DNA of 64,000 nt, from positions 372,001 to 436,000 of the forward strand of contig CAJTAT010000001.1 of the NCBI GenBank assembly GCA_910574475.1. The letters are read 5' to 3'. How positions within the stretch are numbered: position 1 is the first letter of the stretch; every line of letters starts with the position of its first letter. Of the stretch, positions 54,593 to 62,820 are shown piece by piece. The stretch is from Clostridia bacterium. GTDB taxonomy: Bacteria; Bacillota; Clostridia; Lachnospirales; Lachnospiraceae. A model generated the notes under the pieces. It was given only the letters and a program-made list of their open reading frames with translations, had not been told where the DNA came from and did no database searches. The position numbers and the translations under genes are program-made.

Positions 54593-55033
54593 TCAGAACT
54601 CCGACAGACTATGCAGGATGCGGTCCAGCAGTTCAGTAAGCTTCTGGCGCTCTTCTTCTGTCATGCAGCTATAAATGCGGCTGTCCATCTCCCACATTTG
54701 ATCGCAAATCTCAGTCATCAAGCAGTTGCTTTTTTCTGTAAGCTCAATAATCCGATAGCGCCTGTCAGCTACATTTGTCTTCCGAACGATGAGTCCTTTC
54801 TCCTCCAGACGGTTCAAAATCCCTGTCACTGTAGGATTTTTCAGGCGGAAGGCTTTTTCAATTTCCCGCTGATGGATATCTTTGCCCTCAATATCTCTTA
54901 ATCCCAGATAAATAATCACATCCATCTGGGAGGAAGTGAGATTGTACTTGTTTAGCTGTCGGTTTCTTCTCTCCTCAAAAAGATTGTGAATCATTTTCAA
55001 TTGTTTGCTGATGAGTGCCGGTTCCTTCATCAT
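54593..55033 (-). CDS. MarR family repressor
   Basis: Winged-helix regulator of 146 residues. LTSSQMDVIIYLGLRD, the recognition helix region REIEKAFRLKNPTVTGILNRLEEKGL and the wing RKTNVADRRYRIIEL fit MarR. It is the first gene of the exporter operon and has an inverted repeat over its own promoter, so it probably represses the whole unit until a ligand binds. Confidence 0.93.
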   Translation of the reverse strand: MMKEPALISKQLKMIHNLFEERRNRQLNKYNLTSSQMDVIIYLGLRDIEGKDIHQREIEKAFRLKNPTVTGILNRLEEKGLIVRKTNVADRRYRIIELTEKSNCLMTEICDQMWEMDSRIYSCMTEEERQKLTELLDRILHSLSEF

Positions 55034-55113
55034 CTGCCATACACCTCCCTGCTGCCAAACCGGCAGTTCTCAGTTCTTGATTCAAAACTTTCCTGTGCGC
55101 TTTTGCGCAAAAA

Positions 55114-55155
55114 AATATATAGCACAGTATGTACTTATATATTGTGCTATATATT
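55114..55155. promoter_or_regulatory. Palindromic MarR operator
   Basis: AATATATAGCACA (55114-55126) and its perfect complement (55143-55155), 13-bp arms 16 bases apart. The right arm covers the -10 box. Confidence 0.7.
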
Positions 55156-55179
55156 AATACCTATTTGTTGGAATGTCAA
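55151..55179 (-). promoter_or_regulatory. Promoter of the marR-exporter operon
   Basis: TTGACA (55174-55179), 17 bases, TAATAT (55151-55156) on the minus strand. Confidence 0.75.
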
Positions 55180-55210
55180 TAAAATAAATATGAAAATTTG
55201 GTGAAATCTT

Positions 55211-56425
55211 TTACATCTTTTGAATCCTGTCCAAAGCCTCCACAGTATTTTCATAGGAGCCAAAGGCTGTCAGCCGAAAATATCCTTCTCCGCTGGGTCC
55301 AAATCCAGATCCGGGAGTGCCCACCACATTGGCTTTCTCCAGCAGATAGTCAAAAAACTCCCAGGAAGTCATCTTATCTGGGGTCTTCAGCCAAATATAG
55401 GGAGCATTGACACCCCCCGACACCTGATATCCTGCCTTCTTCAAGCCCTGATAAATGGTTTTGGCGTTATTCATATAATAAGCTACTTGTTTCTTCAATT
55501 GTTCCCGGCCCTCTCTAGAGTAAACGGCCTCTCCGGCCCTCTGAATAATATAGGGTGCTCCATTGTATTTGGTTCCATGGCGTCTGGCCCACAGAGAATG
55601 AAGCGCTGTGTCTCCACATTTTAGTTCTTTGGGAATCACTGTATACCCAAGGCGCACGCCTGTAAATCCTGCATTTTTAGAAAAGCTCTTTAATTCAATG
55701 GCACAAGTTCTGGCTCCCACACACTCATAAATAGTATGAGGCACATTTTCCTCAGATATGTATGCTTCATAGGCAGCGTCATAGATAATGACTGCCCCTA
55801 CTTTATTGGCATAATCCACCCACACCTGAAGCTGATCCTTGGTGATTGTAGAACCCGTAGGATTGTTAGGAAAACATAAGTAGATCAGATCTGGCGTCTC
55901 TTTGGGCAGCTCCGGGGCAAAATCGTTATCTGCTGTACAGGGCATGTAAATGACATTGCTCCACCTTTCTGTCTCTACATCGTAGGTCCCTGTCCTTCCG
56001 GCCATTACATTGGAATCCACATAGACGGGATAGACGGGATCACAGACGGCAATCTTACTGTGTAGGCTGAAAATTTCCTGAATATTGCTGGAATCGCACT
56101 TTGCTCCGTCACTTACAAAAATCTCATCTGCAGAAATATCTGCCCCTCTGGAGTGATAATCGCCTTTGGCAATGGCATCTCTCAGGAATTCATAGCCCAG
56201 ATCCGGCGCATAGCCCCGAAATGTCTCTGCCTGCCCCATCTCATCTACCGCTTTATGCATGGCCTCAAGAATCACAGGAGCTAATGGCTGTGTCACATCG
56301 CCGATGCTCAGGCGAATCACATTTCTGTCCGGGTGGGCTTTTTCATACTCTCTCTGTTTTCTGCCCACTGTAGAGAACAGATAACTGCCTGGCAGCTTCA
56401 AATAATTGTCATTCACTTTAATCAT
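55211..56425 (-). CDS. dapL: LL-diaminopimelate aminotransferase
   Basis: PLP enzyme of 404 residues that makes LL-diaminopimelate directly from tetrahydrodipicolinate, for lysine and peptidoglycan. The PLP lysine is in ELKSFSKNAGFTGVRLGY, the cofactor Asp/Tyr in IIYDAAYEAYIS, and CFPNNPTGST is the conserved Asn-Pro segment. The N-terminal KVNDNYLKLPGSYLFSTV is typical of DapL. It is downstream of dapF, with 50 bases between, so both act in one pathway and probably one transcript. Confidence 0.96.
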   Translation of the reverse strand: MIKVNDNYLKLPGSYLFSTVGRKQREYEKAHPDRNVIRLSIGDVTQPLAPVILEAMHKAVDEMGQAETFRGYAPDLGYEFLRDAIAKGDYHSRGADISADEIFVSDGAKCDSSNIQEIFSLHSKIAVCDPVYPVYVDSNVMAGRTGTYDVETERWSNVIYMPCTADNDFAPELPKETPDLIYLCFPNNPTGSTITKDQLQVWVDYANKVGAVIIYDAAYEAYISEENVPHTIYECVGARTCAIELKSFSKNAGFTGVRLGYTVIPKELKCGDTALHSLWARRHGTKYNGAPYIIQRAGEAVYSREGREQLKKQVAYYMNNAKTIYQGLKKAGYQVSGGVNAPYIWLKTPDKMTSWEFFDYLLEKANVVGTPGSGFGPSGEGYFRLTAFGSYENTVEALDRIQKM

Positions 56426-56475
56426 AACATCTACTCCTCCTCATTTCAGACTTTTACAAGGTTTTTGCGTGACTT

Positions 56476-57330
56476 TTATTGGTCCTTCTTTAACTGCTCC
56501 AAATCCACTTCTCCATGAAATACTGTGGCCGCAGGTCCTGTCATATACACACAGTTATCCTCCTCGCTCCAGCAGATGTGCAGATCGCCTCCCAGCAAAT
56601 ATACAACTACCTCCCGGTCTGCATAGCCATTCAGAACAGCAGCGACTGCAGCAGCGCAAGCGCCTGTCCCACAGGCGAGAGTCTCACCGGAGCCCCGTTC
56701 CCACACTCGCATTTCCAGATTTTTTCTGTCTATTACCCGGACAAACTCTGTGTTGATCCGCTCCGGGAACTGTCTATGATTTTCAAACCTTGGTCCAATT
56801 TCCTGTATTTTTAAATTCTTCACATCATCCATAAAGACAACAGCATGAGGGTTTCCCATAGAAACACATGTCATAGCGTACATTTGTCCAGCCACACGGA
56901 TAGGTTCTGCCACCAGAGACTTTCCTGTGCCAATCACAGGAATCTTGGACGGTTCCAGCGTAGGCTGGCCCATATTGACCCGCACTTGGGACACCTTGCC
57001 GTCAGCGACTGTCAGCTTTAAATGCTTGATAGCCCCGCCAGAAATGACACTAAGGTCTGTTTTATCAGTCAGTTTGTTATCATATACATATTTTGCCACG
57101 CACCGGATTCCATTGCCGCACATCTCGCCGTAGGAACCGTCTGCATTGTACATGGCCATCTCAAAATCCGCGCGATCAGAGGATTTGATTAAAATCAAGC
57201 CGTCGGAACCAATTCCTTTATGACGATCACTTACCAAGCGCGCTGTGGCTTCAGGATTTTGTAATACTTCTTTTGTACAGTCCACATAAATATAATCATT
57301 CCCAATTCCATGCATTTTTGTAAAATTCAT
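56476..57330 (-). CDS. dapF: Diaminopimelate epimerase
   Basis: Converts LL- to meso-diaminopimelate. The 284-residue protein has both catalytic Cys motifs, GEMCGNGIRC and LACGTGACA, and the N-terminal MNFTKMHGIGNDY signature. AGGAGG lies before the ATG. It precedes dapL. Confidence 0.97.
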   Translation of the reverse strand: MNFTKMHGIGNDYIYVDCTKEVLQNPEATARLVSDRHKGIGSDGLILIKSSDRADFEMAMYNADGSYGEMCGNGIRCVAKYVYDNKLTDKTDLSVISGGAIKHLKLTVADGKVSQVRVNMGQPTLEPSKIPVIGTGKSLVAEPIRVAGQMYAMTCVSMGNPHAVVFMDDVKNLKIQEIGPRFENHRQFPERINTEFVRVIDRKNLEMRVWERGSGETLACGTGACAAAVAAVLNGYADREVVVYLLGGDLHICWSEEDNCVYMTGPAATVFHGEVDLEQLKKDQ

Positions 57331-57345
57331 AAATACCTCCTAAAT

Positions 57346-57462
57346 TAAAGTCGCTGCGCGACAGCACTAAAGGGTAAAGTCCCTTCGGCGCACACCCAAT
57401 GAGAGAAATTTTCATTCGAAGGGCACTCATGAAAATTCCTCTCGTGCGCCTTCGCGACTTTA
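57346..57462. repeat. Palindromic intergenic element
   Basis: A 117-bp block bounded by TAAAGTCGC and GCGACTTTA. Nested pairs include GGCGCAC/GTGCGCC and AAATTTTCAT/ATGAAAATT, so it can fold as one long cruciform or hairpin. It lies between dapF and the ANTAR gene. Confidence 0.65.
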
Positions 57463-57549
57463 CCGGCCAGCCAAAAAATATTTTTATAAATACTTGAATT
57501 TCTTTCTATCATATTACCATATCCCCTGCCAAAAAAATAGTCATTTCCC

Positions 57550-58104
57550 TCAAAAGTTCATCATACTGAGTATCATTTGGGCGGTCTCGATAAGGTTGGT
57601 GCCACTGTCCATGCTGCACTTTTGGATATAGCGGTGGGCCTCCTCTTCCGTCATGTTGTTCCGTTCCATCAGCAGTCGCTTGGCCTCCCACAATATTTTC
57701 TTATCCTCCTCCGAGCGCACCTTAGGCTTCTCCCGCAGCTTCCGCCTTCTGCGGACAATATTTTCCGCCATCATCTCCAGCGTATTCACAAGATCATGAA
57801 CCTTAATCGGCATGGCAACGCATACAATGTCATTGCCCACACACTCACTCCACACCTGCTGGGAAGCCACCAGAAGCATCTCAAAATGAGCAGGGAGGCA
57901 GTCGTGCAACTCAGTATATATCATATCAGGATACTTATAGCCGCATACCACAATCCCATCGCCTAAGGAATCCACTGCTGCCAGGGCCTGTGCCCCCGTC
58001 GTACAGACAGCGGGGACCTGAAATCCACGGCGCACCAACAGATTACGAATATTATTTGCATCCTCTATTTTGGGAAATAATACAATCACATTTGTCACAC
58101 TCAC
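57550..58104 (-). CDS. ANTAR-domain antiterminator (NitR-like response regulator)
   Basis: Protein of 184 residues. The N-terminal receiver-like domain lacks a clear phosphorylation-site Asp (ANNIRNLLVRRGFQV... with GYKYPDM in its place). The C-terminal ANTAR domain is AKRLLMERNNMTEEEAHRYIQK...ETAQMIL, which binds paired hairpins in nascent RNA. It lies 32 bases after glnA. In Clostridia such proteins relieve termination in nitrogen-assimilation transcripts, and glnA here has a terminator hairpin in its leader. Confidence 0.9.
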   Translation of the reverse strand: MSVTNVIVLFPKIEDANNIRNLLVRRGFQVPAVCTTGAQALAAVDSLGDGIVVCGYKYPDMIYTELHDCLPAHFEMLLVASQQVWSECVGNDIVCVAMPIKVHDLVNTLEMMAENIVRRRRKLREKPKVRSEEDKKILWEAKRLLMERNNMTEEEAHRYIQKCSMDSGTNLIETAQMILSMMNF

Positions 58105-58136
58105 ACCTCCTTAAACCATTTTGAGAAGTGTAAGTC

Positions 58137-59483
58137 TTAGATTCGGTACAGATATTTATCAATCTCCCAGGCCGACACTTGGGCGCAGTACTCCTGCCAC
58201 TCTCTGCGCTTTGCGTTAATATAGCTTCGACTGACGCCCTCTCCCAGAACGCCTGTTACAAGAGCATCCGCCTCCATAGCTGTGAGAGCCTCCTCAAGAC
58301 TGTGCGGAAGCCGCTCAATGTCTGCTTCCCTTCGCTCTTCTTCTGTCATCTTATGAATATCCCGATCCACTGCTGCCGGAGGCATAATCTGCTCCTTTAT
58401 TCCCTCTAAACCTGCCGCCAGGCAGACTGCCAGAGCCAGGTAGGGATTACAGGAGGGATCCGGGCTTCTAAGCTCAATTCGCGCGTTATCTCCCCTCTGG
58501 GCCGGAATACGAATCAATGGTGTCCGGTTAATTCCAGACCAAGCAATATAAGAGGGCGCTGTATATCCATTCACTGGCTTAACTGGAAACAGGCGTTTGT
58601 AAGAATTCACTAAAGGATTTGTAATCGCTGTCATTCCCTTGATATGCTTTAAAATTCCTCCGATAAAATAGTAAGCTTCCTTGCTCAGTCCATTTGGATC
58701 CTCTGGATCCTGAAAAATATTTTTTCCATCCCTGGACAGAGACATATTTGTATGCATGCCGGATCCGTTTTCATCCGTCTTAGGTTTAGGCATAAACGTA
58801 GCATGTAGACCAAAGCGCCGGGCAATGGTTTTCACTGCCAGCTTGAAAGTCATAATATGATCTGCAGTCAGCAATGCCTCCCCATAGCGAAAGTCTATCT
58901 CATGCTGAGCAGGCGCTATCTCGTGAAAGGAGGATTCCACCTCAAAGCCCATATCCTCCAGGGTCAGAACCATATCCCTTCTAGCGTTTTCCCCCAGATC
59001 AATGGGACTCATATCAAAATATCCGGCACGCTCATGGCTGAGCGTGGTAGCCTCCCCCTCGTTGTCCGTGTGAAACAGGAAAAACTCGCACTCTGGCCCC
59101 ACATCAAACTGATATCCCATCTCTTCTGTCTCTTTCAGAACCTTTTTCAAAATATAGCGGGGATCTCCCTCATAGGGAGATCCATTGGGCCTGTGAATAT
59201 CACAGAGCAGCCGGGCCACCTTTCCCTGCTGAGGCCTCCATGGAAATATAGCAAAAGTACTTAAATCAGGATACAGAAGCATATCTGTGTCATTGTCCTT
59301 TGCAAAGCCGTCAATACAGGCGCCGTCAAATACATAGTAATTGTCCAGCACACGTTCCAGTTGATTTGCTGTAACAGCCACATTCTTCAGATTGCCAAAC
59401 AGATCTGTAAACTGCAGACGGATAAATTCCACATCCTCCTCTTCCACCAGCCTGAGAATATCCTTTTTTGAATAATGATTCAT
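58137..59483 (-). CDS. glnA: Glutamine synthetase type I
   Basis: Makes glutamine from glutamate and ammonia. The 448-residue length fits the GSI-alpha class. The beta-grasp segment has FIRLQFTDLFGNLKN, metal sites are in VGPECEFFLF and EIAPAQHEIDF, and the ATP/glutamate loop is NGSGMHTNMS followed by NRTPLIRIPAQRGDNARIELRSPD. No adenylylation-site Tyr region of the beta class is seen. It is led by a strong promoter and a leader attenuator. Confidence 0.97.
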   Translation of the reverse strand: MNHYSKKDILRLVEEEDVEFIRLQFTDLFGNLKNVAVTANQLERVLDNYYVFDGACIDGFAKDNDTDMLLYPDLSTFAIFPWRPQQGKVARLLCDIHRPNGSPYEGDPRYILKKVLKETEEMGYQFDVGPECEFFLFHTDNEGEATTLSHERAGYFDMSPIDLGENARRDMVLTLEDMGFEVESSFHEIAPAQHEIDFRYGEALLTADHIMTFKLAVKTIARRFGLHATFMPKPKTDENGSGMHTNMSLSRDGKNIFQDPEDPNGLSKEAYYFIGGILKHIKGMTAITNPLVNSYKRLFPVKPVNGYTAPSYIAWSGINRTPLIRIPAQRGDNARIELRSPDPSCNPYLALAVCLAAGLEGIKEQIMPPAAVDRDIHKMTEEERREADIERLPHSLEEALTAMEADALVTGVLGEGVSRSYINAKRREWQEYCAQVSAWEIDKYLYRI

Positions 59484-59548
59484 CTTATCTCTCCTTTACT
59501 CCCTTATCGATTCATCAAATATGTGTATTCATATTTTTCGTAAAAATA

Positions 59549-59583
59549 TAAAAAAAGAGCGTTCTTCCATAAAAAGAACGCCT
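59549..59583 (-). terminator. Attenuator hairpin in the glnA leader
   Basis: GCGTTCTT/AAGAACGC stem followed by TCTTTTTTT on the minus strand, starting about eight bases after the predicted transcription start and 65 bases before glnA. Transcription must pass this terminator to reach glnA. Confidence 0.8.
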
Positions 59584-59597
59584 TTGTTCTGATTCAA

Positions 59598-59626
59598 AAT
59601 ATAACAGTTATTTTTTCCTTTGTCAA
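59598..59626 (-). promoter_or_regulatory. glnA promoter
   Basis: TTGACA (59621-59626), 17 bases, TATATT (59598-59603) on the minus strand. Confidence 0.8.
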
Positions 59627-59697
59627 CCGATCCACGCCAGATAACTCAGCGAAAGCCCACCAGTACCTGAAACGCACTGTTCAAAAACAGATGTGAG

Positions 59698-59750
59698 AAA
59701 AAATAACCAAAAACCCTTGATTTTATTGAAAATCCTCTGGTTTTTGGCTA
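59698..59750 (-). terminator. tRNA-Pro terminator
   Basis: CCAAAAACC pairs with GGTTTTTGG around a 24-base loop, followed by TTATTTTTT on the minus strand. Confidence 0.75.
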
Positions 59751-59760
59751 TCATCATCAA

Positions 59761-59834
59761 TCGGAGTAACAGGATTTGAACCTGCGACCTCTCGGCCCCC
59801 AGCCGAGCGCGCTACCAAGCTACGCCATACTCCG
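59761..59834 (-). tRNA. tRNA-Pro (anticodon GGG)
   Basis: A 74-nt cloverleaf. Acceptor CGGAGTA/TACTCCG with discriminator A, anticodon stem CTCGG/CCGAG around the loop CTGGGGG giving GGG, and T-stem CAGG/CCTG with TTCAAAT. CCA is not encoded. Confidence 0.97.
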
Positions 59835-59955
59835 ATAACCAACGTACAGATGTTATTTTATGTGATTCTTCTGGATTTGTCAAGTGCATATTTTCATATA
59901 ATTACTGTTTTTAGGAAATTAGATACCAGCTCCCACACACTCGATCACGCCATAG

Positions 59956-59997
59956 CAAAAAGCCTCTTATGATTTAGATTTTATCATAAAAGGCCTT
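59956..59997 (-). terminator. Terminator of the flagellin-like gene
   Basis: AGGCCTTTTATGAT pairs with ATCATAAGAGGCT, followed by TTTTG on the minus strand. Confidence 0.75.
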
Positions 59998-60033
59998 ATA
60001 AATCTTTATTTTTTATGAAATCCTACATAGTTC

Positions 60034-60807
60034 CTACACCTGAAGTGCTCCCAGGATCTGTTGTCCCTTCTGAGCCATGTTCTTCTTCTGTAGCATCATA
60101 GAAATACTGTGTATGGTCTGTTGATGCTTTAGCTTCATGAGTGTCTCTTCAATATCGGCATCTCCCATGCGGCTCATGGATGCTGTCAAATTCTCAGATG
60201 CATATCCGTTATAATTAATCGCATATTCCAGCTTATTATATTGCGCTCCTAAGGTAGTGCGGTCTCCGGTAACCTGATCCAGAGCTTTGTCAATCGCCCC
60301 AATATCAAAACTCTTTGTAACATCAAAATCTGCAAGGCCAAGTGCATCTATCGTTGAATTTATAGAACTATTGACATTGATCTCGCCCCCATACGCATCG
60401 CTTACCAGCTTGACTCCCTCAGTCTGGCTGCCGTCCAATAGCTGAATCCCATTGAAGGTAGTCTGACCGGATACACGGTTGATCTCCTTTTTAAGCTGTT
60501 CGATTTCCTGTTGAATCGATGCACGATTTGTGGGATTCAGAATACTACTGGTAGCCCGGAGAGCCAATTCGCGCATTCTCTGCAGAGAATTTGTTATGCT
60601 GCCTTGTGCGGAGTCCGACGTTCTTAGCAGGCTGAGTCCATCGTTCAGATTTTTTGTACCTGTGTTAATACCTGTGATCTGGGCTTTTTCATTTTCGGTA
60701 ATCGCCAGTTCAGCGGCGCCGTTTGCTGCAGACGTCAATCTGTTCCCGCTTGCAATCTGTCCATATACGTAAGGGGATGTACTGCTAATACCAGAAATAC
60801 CGCTCAT
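60034..60807 (-). CDS. Flagellin-like protein, orphan and shortened
   Basis: Protein of 257 residues with flagellin N- and C-terminal helical domains. NGAAELAITENEKAQITGIN, LNDGLSLLRTSDSAQG and LQRMRELALRA match the conserved D1 region, and RTTLGAQYNKLEYAI with SRMGDADIEETLM the C-terminal part. The first 20 or so residues of ordinary flagellin (D0) are replaced by MSGISGISSTSPYVYGQIASG, and the end does not match the classic D0 helix. There are no other flagellar genes around. GGGAGG precedes the ATG. Confidence 0.85.
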   Translation of the reverse strand: MSGISGISSTSPYVYGQIASGNRLTSAANGAAELAITENEKAQITGINTGTKNLNDGLSLLRTSDSAQGSITNSLQRMRELALRATSSILNPTNRASIQQEIEQLKKEINRVSGQTTFNGIQLLDGSQTEGVKLVSDAYGGEINVNSSINSTIDALGLADFDVTKSFDIGAIDKALDQVTGDRTTLGAQYNKLEYAINYNGYASENLTASMSRMGDADIEETLMKLKHQQTIHSISMMLQKKNMAQKGQQILGALQV

Positions 60808-60884
60808 ATTTGATACCTCCCTTGCTGATTTAAGAATCTAAAAAATCATCCATCACATTTTTGTAACAAAGCTTTACATATATT

Positions 60885-60911
60885 ATATCGTTAAAACTCT
60901 CAAAAAGTTTA
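60885..60911 (-). promoter_or_regulatory. Possible sigma-D (sigma-28) promoter of the flagellin-like gene
   Basis: TAAA (60908-60911), 15 bases, AACGATAT (60885-60892) on the minus strand. The spacing matches the flagellar consensus TAAA-N15-GCCGATAA, with five of eight bases in the -10 box. Confidence 0.45.
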
Positions 60912-61041
60912 CTGATTTTTTGATAAATTCACAGTTTTTTATATTTTCTATCTACTTCGCTCCCTGATTCGTCAAGTACATATTTTCAACTTCTCACGCA
61001 TAAACTATGACAGAAAACCAGGCCCCTCTGAGGTGACGTAT

Positions 61042-61698
61042 ATGATTCTTCAGCATTACCCTTTTGAACTGCTTCCTCTTCCCTATCACTATGATGCCCT
61101 GGAGCCTTATATTGATATGGAAACCATGTATTTCCACCATGACAAACATTTAGGTTCCTACGTGAATCGTCTAAATGAGCTTTTGGAACCCTATCCGCAC
61201 CTTCACAACTGGTCTCTGGAGCGCCTCATCCTGGAAAATCGCACTCTGCCAGAGGACATTCAGGAGGATGTGCTAAAAAATGCCGGCGGTGTCTACAACC
61301 ATCAGCTTTATTTTTCTGGCATGTCGCCTAGCGTTACAGAGCTGAAAGGGAAACTGAAAGATGCACTGCTATTAGATTTTGGAACTTGGGAAGAGTTTTA
61401 TAAAACATTTGTTGAGATGGCAATGAAAATTTTTGGTTCAGGATACCTTTGGCTGGCTGCAGATGACAAAGGTAAACTGGTCCTTGTCCCACTTCCCAAT
61501 CAAGCCACACCACTCTCTATAGGCCTTACTCCTATCCTGAATCTGGATGTCTGGGAGCACGCCTATTATCTAAAGCACCAAAATCTCCGGGCAGATTATA
61601 TCAACGACTGGTTTCATGTCATTAACTGGGCAGAGGCCGGTCGGCGATACCAAAATGCATTACTTGGTAATTTTTTGCAAAATAGTATCCTCCCTTGA
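61042..61698 (+). CDS. sod: Fe/Mn superoxide dismutase family protein
   Basis: Protein of 218 residues of the Fe/Mn-SOD fold, which removes superoxide. Metal ligands are in place: His in MYFHHDKHLGSYV, His in VYNHQLYF, and Asp and His in LNLDVWEHAYYLKH. The ATG at 61042 follows GAGGTG at seven bases; a GTG at 61033 is less likely. It is a lone plus-strand gene whose stop codon falls inside the left arm of the large palindromic repeat, which may serve as its terminator. Confidence 0.9.
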   Translation: MILQHYPFELLPLPYHYDALEPYIDMETMYFHHDKHLGSYVNRLNELLEPYPHLHNWSLERLILENRTLPEDIQEDVLKNAGGVYNHQLYFSGMSPSVTELKGKLKDALLLDFGTWEEFYKTFVEMAMKIFGSGYLWLAADDKGKLVLVPLPNQATPLSIGLTPILNLDVWEHAYYLKHQNLRADYINDWFHVINWAEAGRRYQNALLGNFLQNSILP

Positions 61699-61951
61699 CA
61701 AGGGCATACACGGTCGAAAAAGAGTAAATTTTGTGACCTGCGGCGTTACTTTCAATCGGCGTACGTCCAGTACGCCTCTTTCAAGTGCCTTGCAGGACGC
61801 AAAATTTACCTCTTTTCGACTCTTCGACCTCAATCATGAGATTTCGTCGCCTTGCAAGGCAGACGATTGAGGCGTACTGGACGTACGCCGATTGAGGATA
61901 ACGCCGCAAAGCGGCGAAATATCGTGATTGAGGCGTGTGTGCCCTTGTCAA
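61695..61951. repeat. 257-bp cruciform, MITE-like repeat
   Basis: Bounded by 18-bp inverted repeats, TTGACAAGGGCATACACG (61695-61712) and its complement with one mismatch (61934-61951). Inside, further inverted pairs nest: GTCGAAAAAGAG.../...CTCTTTTCGAC, and a perfect 26-bp pair containing GGCGTACGTCCAGTACGCC, flanked by GCGGCGTTA/TAACGCCGC. It encodes nothing. A short relative lies at 44052. Confidence 0.7.
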
Positions 61952-61971
61952 GAGAGGGTATGGTTACAACA

Positions 61972-62820
61972 TCAATCATTTAGAGCTTCCAGTGCATGCA
62001 GCATGGCTTCCTTAGAGGGTTCTTTTCCCGTCCAGATCTTTACACCCAGAGCTCCCTAGTTAACCAGCATCTGCATCCCGTCAAACACAATAGCTCCGCA
62101 TTTTTTTGCTTCCGCCAAAAATGGTGTCATGGCCGGATTCGGTATAATATCCTGTACAATCATACCCTTGCAAATTGTCCCGTAATCAATATCAGGTTTA
62201 TTCGTATCAGGATATAAGCCAATATTAGTGGCGTTAATCAGGATATCACACAGTGGAATCTGAAGTTTGGGAGTCCAGGGTAGATAGGAAGATTTACTCT
62301 TTGTCTTCGTTCGGATCAGTTCACTCAACTCTGAGCCTGCCACTTCCTTTCTTGCGACTACTACAATCTCTTCACATCCCGCAAAAGCGCACTCCACGCT
62401 GATGGCTCTGGCTGCCCCGCCTGCCCCAAGAATCACTATCCGTTTTCCTGTCAGGCTTATCTGATTGCTCTCCATCCCCAGAACAAAGCCTTTGCCGTCT
62501 GTGTTCTCGCCTTTCAGCTTTCCATCTTCCGTGACTAGTACTGTGTTAATAGCGCCAATTATTTTGGCGCTCTCTGTCAGTTCATCCATATAAGGAATGG
62601 CTGCTATCTTGTGAGGGATAGTAAGGTTCAGGCCTTTGAAGCCCATACAGCGAACCCCTTCTAAAGCCTTTCCCAGATCTTTTGGCTTTACCTCAAAAAG
62701 CTGATACCGCCAGTCTAACCCTAATGACTGATAACCTGCCTCACACATTACCCCTGATGGATTTTCTGCAATTGGATTTCCAAATGCTCCTGTAGTAGGA
62801 ATTCTAAAATCTGTTTTCAT
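61972..62820 (-). pseudogene. aroE: Shikimate dehydrogenase broken by an in-frame amber codon
   Basis: AroE reduces 3-dehydroshikimate in aromatic amino-acid synthesis. The reading frame of 254 codons contains the catalytic NLTIPHK lysine, GENTDGKGF and the NADP motif ILGAGGAARA, then stops at TAG (62056-62058) after GMQMLVN. The family has Gln at this point (MLVNQGA). Translation past TAG gives 27 more residues, GALGVKIWTGKEPSKEA..., ending in TGA at 61972, which is the normal C-terminus. One CAG-to-TAG change explains this. The truncated protein may be inactive; readthrough or a sequencing error are alternatives. Confidence 0.75.

Noticed and set aside
62056..62058. Amber codon in aroE as pyrrolysine insertion
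   Set aside because: The family has Gln here, one base change from TAG, and no pyrrolysine genes are seen; a nonsense mutation is simpler.
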